Positions 57,637 to 64,000 of a DNA stretch of 64,000 nucleotides are shown here, piece after piece; the first letter of the stretch is position 1; each line of letters starts with the position of its first letter. Below the pieces are notes generated by a model, which did not search any database, had not been told where the DNA came from, and was given only the letters and a program-made list of their open reading frames with translations. Origin of the DNA: DASRDU01 sp035560235 (GTDB lineage Bacteria > Acidobacteriota > Blastocatellia > RBC074); NCBI GenBank assembly GCA_035560235.1, contig DATMAG010000104.1, forward strand, positions 1 to 64,000, read 5' to 3'. The position numbers were made by a program, and so were the translations under genes.

Positions 57637-58142
57637 CGTATCTCCTGTCTGCTAAAACAGCGCTGAATGATTTTGAGAAGGACGGGAAACTGCTCCGTCC
57701 TTCAGGATCGTCGGTCTGGAAATGTTTCCTGCCCTCTGCTTCATCCGCGAAAGACAAAATCTGTTGAGGTTCAGAAAGTTCAGGCAGGTGAAACTGAAGC
57801 TTGTAAGCAGGCAAATCATATTCCAGTCGTCCGCAGACAGGACAGTTCCTTCGCTGGTTTGACCGGACTGAAATATCTGCCGTGATTTCACCGGTTTTCA
57901 GGGCGGCGGCGCAGGACGGCAGAGATGATGAAGCGGAAAGCCCCATCCGAAATTTCATACTCTCATCCGAAAATCTGGAATCCGGCAGCGCCGCAGTGCA
58001 GGCTGTCAGCATCAGTCACGCAGATGCTTGAAATCAGACGGCGGCTCACAACATAATCTGCGCTGCTGCAAGTTTCCGCGAGCAGCAATCTTTATCCCAC
58101 GCTTCAACCGAATCAGTCATCAGCTCAAAGGAGTCATCAGCC
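57637..58142. other. Divergent intergenic region
   Basis: 506 nt between the second TonB receptor and the sortilin-type gene. A 129-codon minus-strand frame here has no recognisable features. AAAGGAG lies near the right edge and serves the next gene. Confidence 0.4.
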
Positions 58143-61100
58143 TTGCGACAACCGCGCTACTCATTGCCCCTTACTCTGCTCTCGCTGCTGCTCACGCTCA
58201 ATCCGCTGCCGACGCTCGCTCAGGACAACAGGCCTGCGCCTGCGCCCGCGCCGAAGCAGGAAGCCGGACAGGAAAACAAACAGGAAGCCCCCAAACCACC
58301 CGATCCCTGGGCCGCCGGAAATTTCGCCGGACTGCGCCTGCGCGGCATCGGCCCCGCCGTCACTTCGGGCCGCGTCATTGATTTTGCCGTTGATCCGAAC
58401 GACCGCGCGAAATATTACGTCGGCGTCGCTTCAGGCGGCGTCTGGAAGACCGTCAACGCAGGCACGACCTGGACGCCGGTCTTCGACAACGAAGGCTCGT
58501 ATTCAATCGGTGACATTGCGCTCGATCCGAAAAACACGGCGACCGTCTGGGTCGGCACCGGCGAAAACAATTCACAGCGCAGCGTCGGTTATGGCGACGG
58601 AGTTTATCGTTCAGACGACGGCGGGCGGTCGTGGAAGAATGTCGGCCTCAAAAAATCGGAACACATCGGGCGCATCGTGATTGATCCACGCAACAGCGAT
58701 GTTGTTTACGTCGCCGCGCAGGGGCCGCTCTGGTCAGCGGGCGGTGATCGCGGCCTGTACAAAACCACCGATGGCGGCAAGACCTGGAAGGCCGTGTTCC
58801 AGATCAGCGAAAACACCGGCGTCACCGATGTCGTGATTGATCCGTCAAATCCCGATGTGCTGTATGCCGCGTCGTGGCAGCGGCGGCGGCATTTTTACAC
58901 GCTCATCAATGGCGGGCCTGAAAGCGCGATTTACAAATCAACCGATGCCGGCGCGACGTGGACGAAGCTGCGCGCCGGGCTGCCGCCGGGCGACCTGGGC
59001 CGCATCGGACTTGCAGTTTCACCGGCTGATCCGAACGTGGTCTATGCCACCGTCGAGGCCGCAGGCACAGCGAGCGGCATCTTTCGCTCGCAGGATCGCG
59101 GCGCAACGTGGGAGCGCATGAGTCCCAACATCGCGCAGGCGATGTATTACGGTCAGATCATCTGCGACCCGAAGAACGTTGACCGCATTTACATTCCGAA
59201 TGTGGTCTTTCAGGTTTCGGATGATGGCGGCAGAACGCAGCGCCCGCTCGGTGAAAGACTCAAGCACGTTGACAATCACACGATCTGGATTGATCCGAAC
59301 AACACGAACTATTACCTGGTCGGCTGCGACGGCGGCATCTATGAAAGCTTTGATCGCGGCGCGAACTGGAATTTCAAATCGAACCTGCCCATCGCCCAGT
59401 TTTACGATGTCGTGGCTGACAACGACTATCCGTTCTACAACGTCTACGGCGGCACGCAGGACAACAATTCGCTCGGCGGCCCTGCGAAAACGCGCAGCAC
59501 CGCAGGCATCGTCAACTCAGACTGGTTTGTGACCAACGGCGGCGATGGTTTTCGTTCGCAGGTTGATCCCGAAGATCCGAACATCATTTACGCCGAAAGT
59601 CAGAACGGCGGCCTGGTGCGCTTCGACAAACGCACCGGCGAGCGCACGAGCATCGTGCCTGTTCCCGGCAAGGGGCAGGAATCGGAACGCTACAACTGGG
59701 ATTCGCCAATCCTGATCAGCCCGCATTCGCGCACGCGGCTCTATTTCGCCGGGCACAAGCTCTATCGCAGCGACAATCGCGGTGATGACTGGAAGCTGAT
59801 CAGCGGCGATCTCTCGCGCGGACTCGACCGCGACAAGCTGCCGGTGATGGGCAAAATCCAGAGTCCTGATGCCATTGCCAAACATCAGTCAACCGCGCTT
59901 TACGGCAACGCTTCGGCCATCACCGAATCACCGAAAAAAGAAGGGTTGATTTACGTCGGCACTGATGACGGGCTGATTCAGGTAACTGAGGACGGCGGCA
60001 AAAACTGGCGAAAGATTGACAAGGTTCCGGGCGTGCCCGAAATGAGTTATGTTCATCGCGTGCTCGCCTCGCAGCACGACACAAACACTGTCTACGCGGT
60101 TTACAACAATCATCAGAACGGCGATTTCAAACCATACCTGATGAAAAGCACCGATGCCGGAAAGACCTGGACCTCGATCAACGGCAACCTGCCCGAACGC
60201 GGTTCGACTTATGCGATTGCCGAAGATCACGTCAATCCGAACCTGCTGTTTTGCGGCACTGAATTCGGGCTTTTCTTCTCAATCAACGGCGGCGAGAAGT
60301 GGGTGCAGTTGAAAGGCGGGCTGCCCGTCATTGCCGTGCGCGACATTGCGATTCAGAAGCGCGAAAACGATCTCGTCATCGCCACGTTCGGGCGCGGCAT
60401 TTACGTGCTTGATGATTACACGCCGCTGCGCAACCTGAAGCCTGAAACGGTCGCGCAGGAATCAACGCTCTTTCCCGTCCGTGATGCGCTGATGTACGTG
60501 CGTTCGTCAGCCGCTGTCGGCAGCCAGGGCGCGTCGTTCTTCACCGCGCCGAATCCGCCTTACGGCGCGACGATCACTTACTTTCTGAAGGATGCGATCA
60601 AAACAAAGAAGCAGCAGCGCCAGGAGGCCGAACGCGAAGCCGAACGCAAAAAGCAGCCGATCACTTATCCGACTCGTCAGCAGTTGCGCGACGAAGCCGA
60701 AGAGGAACCGCCCGCATTGCTCTTCACGATCAGCGATGCCGAAGGCCGCGTGGTGCGCCGTCTGAGCGCGCCGCCCGCGCCGGGCATGCAGCGCGTAACG
60801 TGGGACTTTCGCTACGCGCCGCCCGTCGTGCAGCCGCCGCCACAACTGCCGCCGGGTTTTGAAGGCATCGAGGGATTTGGTTTCGGCTTCGGGCCGCAGG
60901 GCGAACTGGCGATGCCTGGCAAATACACCGTGACGATGGCGAAGAAGGTTGGCGGCGTTATCACTCCGCTGCCTGGCACACAGACTTTCAGCGTCGTGGC
61001 CGAAGGCGCTGAAAAGATGACGGCGGCTGACCGCGCCGCGCTCGCTGAATTTCAGCGCAAGGTGACAAAGCTGCAGCGCGCTGTCACGGGCGCGCTTGAT

Positions 61101-61496
61101 GCCGCCAATTCAGCGAAAGGCCGTCTGGCGCTGATGAAGCGCGCCGCTCAGGAAGCGCCCGGCGCAAATCAGAACCTGCTCAATGAAGTCAACGCGCTCG
61201 ATGACAAGGTTGATGACATTCTGCAGGCGCTGCGCGGCGGACGCGAACTGACAGACATTCCGCCGCCTTCAATCAATCAGCGCGTCAACACAATTGCGCA
61301 GCGCATTCGTTTGTCGGCGCTGCGCCCGACGCAGTCACAGCTTGAGAACTACAACATCGCGGCTGAAGAGTTCAAAGCCGTGATGGCGAAGCTGAAGGCC
61401 TTCGTCGAAAGCGACCTGCCGAAGCTTGAAAAAGCTCTCGACGCTGCCGGTGCGCCGTGGACGCCGGGCCGTCTGCCGGAATGGAATGACCGGTAA
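58143..61496 (+). CDS. Secreted VPS10/sortilin-like BNR-repeat protein
   Basis: 1117 residues starting at a TTG with AAAGGAG 9 nt upstream. Signal peptide MRQPRYSLPLTLLSLLLTLN ending ...TLAQ. Residues about 60-760 are BNR/VPS10-type repeats (STDAGATWTKL, RSQDRGATWERM, VSDDGGRTQRPL, KTTDGGKTWKAV, FSINGGEKWVQL) forming beta-propellers; a cleft between two is usual in this family. The C-terminal 300 residues hold a FlgD-like Ig segment (RRLSAPPAPGMQRVTWDFRY) and a helical region. This matches the 'WD40/YVTN/BNR-like glycosyl hydrolase' proteins common in Acidobacteriota; catalysis is not shown. Confidence 0.86.
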   Translation: MRQPRYSLPLTLLSLLLTLNPLPTLAQDNRPAPAPAPKQEAGQENKQEAPKPPDPWAAGNFAGLRLRGIGPAVTSGRVIDFAVDPNDRAKYYVGVASGGVWKTVNAGTTWTPVFDNEGSYSIGDIALDPKNTATVWVGTGENNSQRSVGYGDGVYRSDDGGRSWKNVGLKKSEHIGRIVIDPRNSDVVYVAAQGPLWSAGGDRGLYKTTDGGKTWKAVFQISENTGVTDVVIDPSNPDVLYAASWQRRRHFYTLINGGPESAIYKSTDAGATWTKLRAGLPPGDLGRIGLAVSPADPNVVYATVEAAGTASGIFRSQDRGATWERMSPNIAQAMYYGQIICDPKNVDRIYIPNVVFQVSDDGGRTQRPLGERLKHVDNHTIWIDPNNTNYYLVGCDGGIYESFDRGANWNFKSNLPIAQFYDVVADNDYPFYNVYGGTQDNNSLGGPAKTRSTAGIVNSDWFVTNGGDGFRSQVDPEDPNIIYAESQNGGLVRFDKRTGERTSIVPVPGKGQESERYNWDSPILISPHSRTRLYFAGHKLYRSDNRGDDWKLISGDLSRGLDRDKLPVMGKIQSPDAIAKHQSTALYGNASAITESPKKEGLIYVGTDDGLIQVTEDGGKNWRKIDKVPGVPEMSYVHRVLASQHDTNTVYAVYNNHQNGDFKPYLMKSTDAGKTWTSINGNLPERGSTYAIAEDHVNPNLLFCGTEFGLFFSINGGEKWVQLKGGLPVIAVRDIAIQKRENDLVIATFGRGIYVLDDYTPLRNLKPETVAQESTLFPVRDALMYVRSSAAVGSQGASFFTAPNPPYGATITYFLKDAIKTKKQQRQEAEREAERKKQPITYPTRQQLRDEAEEEPPALLFTISDAEGRVVRRLSAPPAPGMQRVTWDFRYAPPVVQPPPQLPPGFEGIEGFGFGFGPQGELAMPGKYTVTMAKKVGGVITPLPGTQTFSVVAEGAEKMTAADRAALAEFQRKVTKLQRAVTGALDAANSAKGRLALMKRAAQEAPGANQNLLNEVNALDDKVDDILQALRGGRELTDIPPPSINQRVNTIAQRIRLSALRPTQSQLENYNIAAEEFKAVMAKLKAFVESDLPKLEKALDAAGAPWTPGRLPEWNDR

Positions 61497-61529
61497 ACAG
61501 GCGGCTGTCACGTTGCCATTCATTGCTCA

Positions 61530-61562
61530 ATCAGGCCCGGATCACGTCAGTCCGGGCCTGAT
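61530..61562 (+). terminator. Terminator after the sortilin-type gene
   Basis: A 12-bp perfect stem (61530-61541 with 61551-61562), 9-nt loop, then a moderately T-rich stretch. Confidence 0.75.
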
Positions 61563-61607
61563 TTCGCTGCCGTTTTATTTCCCCCCAACAGTTTTTACCG
61601 AGGCTCT

Positions 61608-62807
<1,200 letters not shown>

Positions 62808-62822
62808 GCCACCCGCTGCACA

Positions 62823-62892
62823 CATTCTCCATTCTCAATTGATTCGCAGGGATTGAATCGGATCAGCTGCAGGGAGTGGAGAATGGAGAATG
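62823..62892. repeat. Inverted repeat between convergent genes
   Basis: 14-nt arms 62823-62836 and 62879-62892 are exact complements. A second inner pair (GATTC/GAATC) is near the centre. Probably a transcription end for one or both flanking genes. Confidence 0.6.
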
Positions 62893-62994
62893 AACTTCAC
62901 CAGCGCCAGAGGCCTGGAGGCACATTTTCTCCTCTCCGAGAAGATGCGCCAGAGTGACGAGCTTCGATTCAGATGCCGCCTGCTCACGCGACAG

Positions 62995-64000
<1,006 letters not shown>

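Noticed and set aside
57623..58012. 129-codon minus-strand frame upstream of the second TonB receptor
   Set aside because: It overlaps the receptor start and contains no domain, signal or ribosome-binding site.

Overview
The window looks like a chromosomal segment of an acidobacterium, probably class Blastocatellia. This is inferred from the moderately high GC content, two very large Oar-type TonB-dependent receptors with an N-terminal carboxypeptidase-regulatory domain, several secreted sortilin/BNR-repeat and TPR/FG-GAP proteins, an mglB-mglA pair, and a regulatory-looking domain I know mainly from Acidobacteriota and Planctomycetota. No rRNA, prophage, insertion sequence or CRISPR array is visible. 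The only tRNA is tRNA-Pro(TGG).

Layout. 1-9 kb: two HExxH putative metalloproteases, an unknown protein, a secreted debranching-enzyme-like glycosidase and a putative transcriptional regulator. 9-20.7 kb: a TonB receptor, a coiled-coil protein, a TPR protein, a peroxiredoxin lipoprotein with an in-frame UGA read as selenocysteine, a GHMP kinase, a DedA protein, a degenerate ROK protein, a DUF2270 membrane protein and an FHA-PrsW fusion. 20.7-31.3 kb: a 2OG-Fe(II) oxygenase coupled to a VapBC pair, a 1.2 kb-residue TPR/FG-GAP protein, an Rpn-type nuclease, SelB, a zinc-ribbon membrane protein and CorA. 31.5-35.8 kb: three tandem paralogous exported proteins of unknown function, each with its own terminator, then a double ClpX-type zinc-finger protein. 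36-44.2 kb: an M50/HlyD fusion, an LCAT-like lipoprotein, a secreted unknown and a BNR-repeat protein. 44.4-52.4 kb (all minus strand): a decayed TPR gene, then housekeeping genes: HIT hydrolase, HU, SppA, ribosomal protein S1, IspH, RluB-type pseudouridine synthase, MglA and MglB. 52.8-64 kb: a basic-tailed TPR protein, a second TonB receptor, a second sortilin-type protein, an M19 dipeptidase and the 3' part of nrfA, which runs off the window.

The most notable biology is selenocysteine use. The minus-strand peroxiredoxin at 14308-15000 is split by one TGA exactly at the peroxidatic position of an FYRG-type CxxC motif (UGGC). A compact hairpin follows 15 nt downstream, as expected for a bacterial SECIS. 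The dedicated elongation factor SelB lies 12 kb away in the same window. An ordinary gene caller would split or truncate this gene.

Other points of interest are the ROK protein lacking both the phosphate motif and the catalytic Asp, the toxin-antitoxin operon translationally coupled to an oxygenase, the triplicated exported proteins with a duplicated leader, and an NrfA whose heme-1 motif is CxxCH instead of CxxCK. The assignments come from reading motifs by eye; no database search was run.
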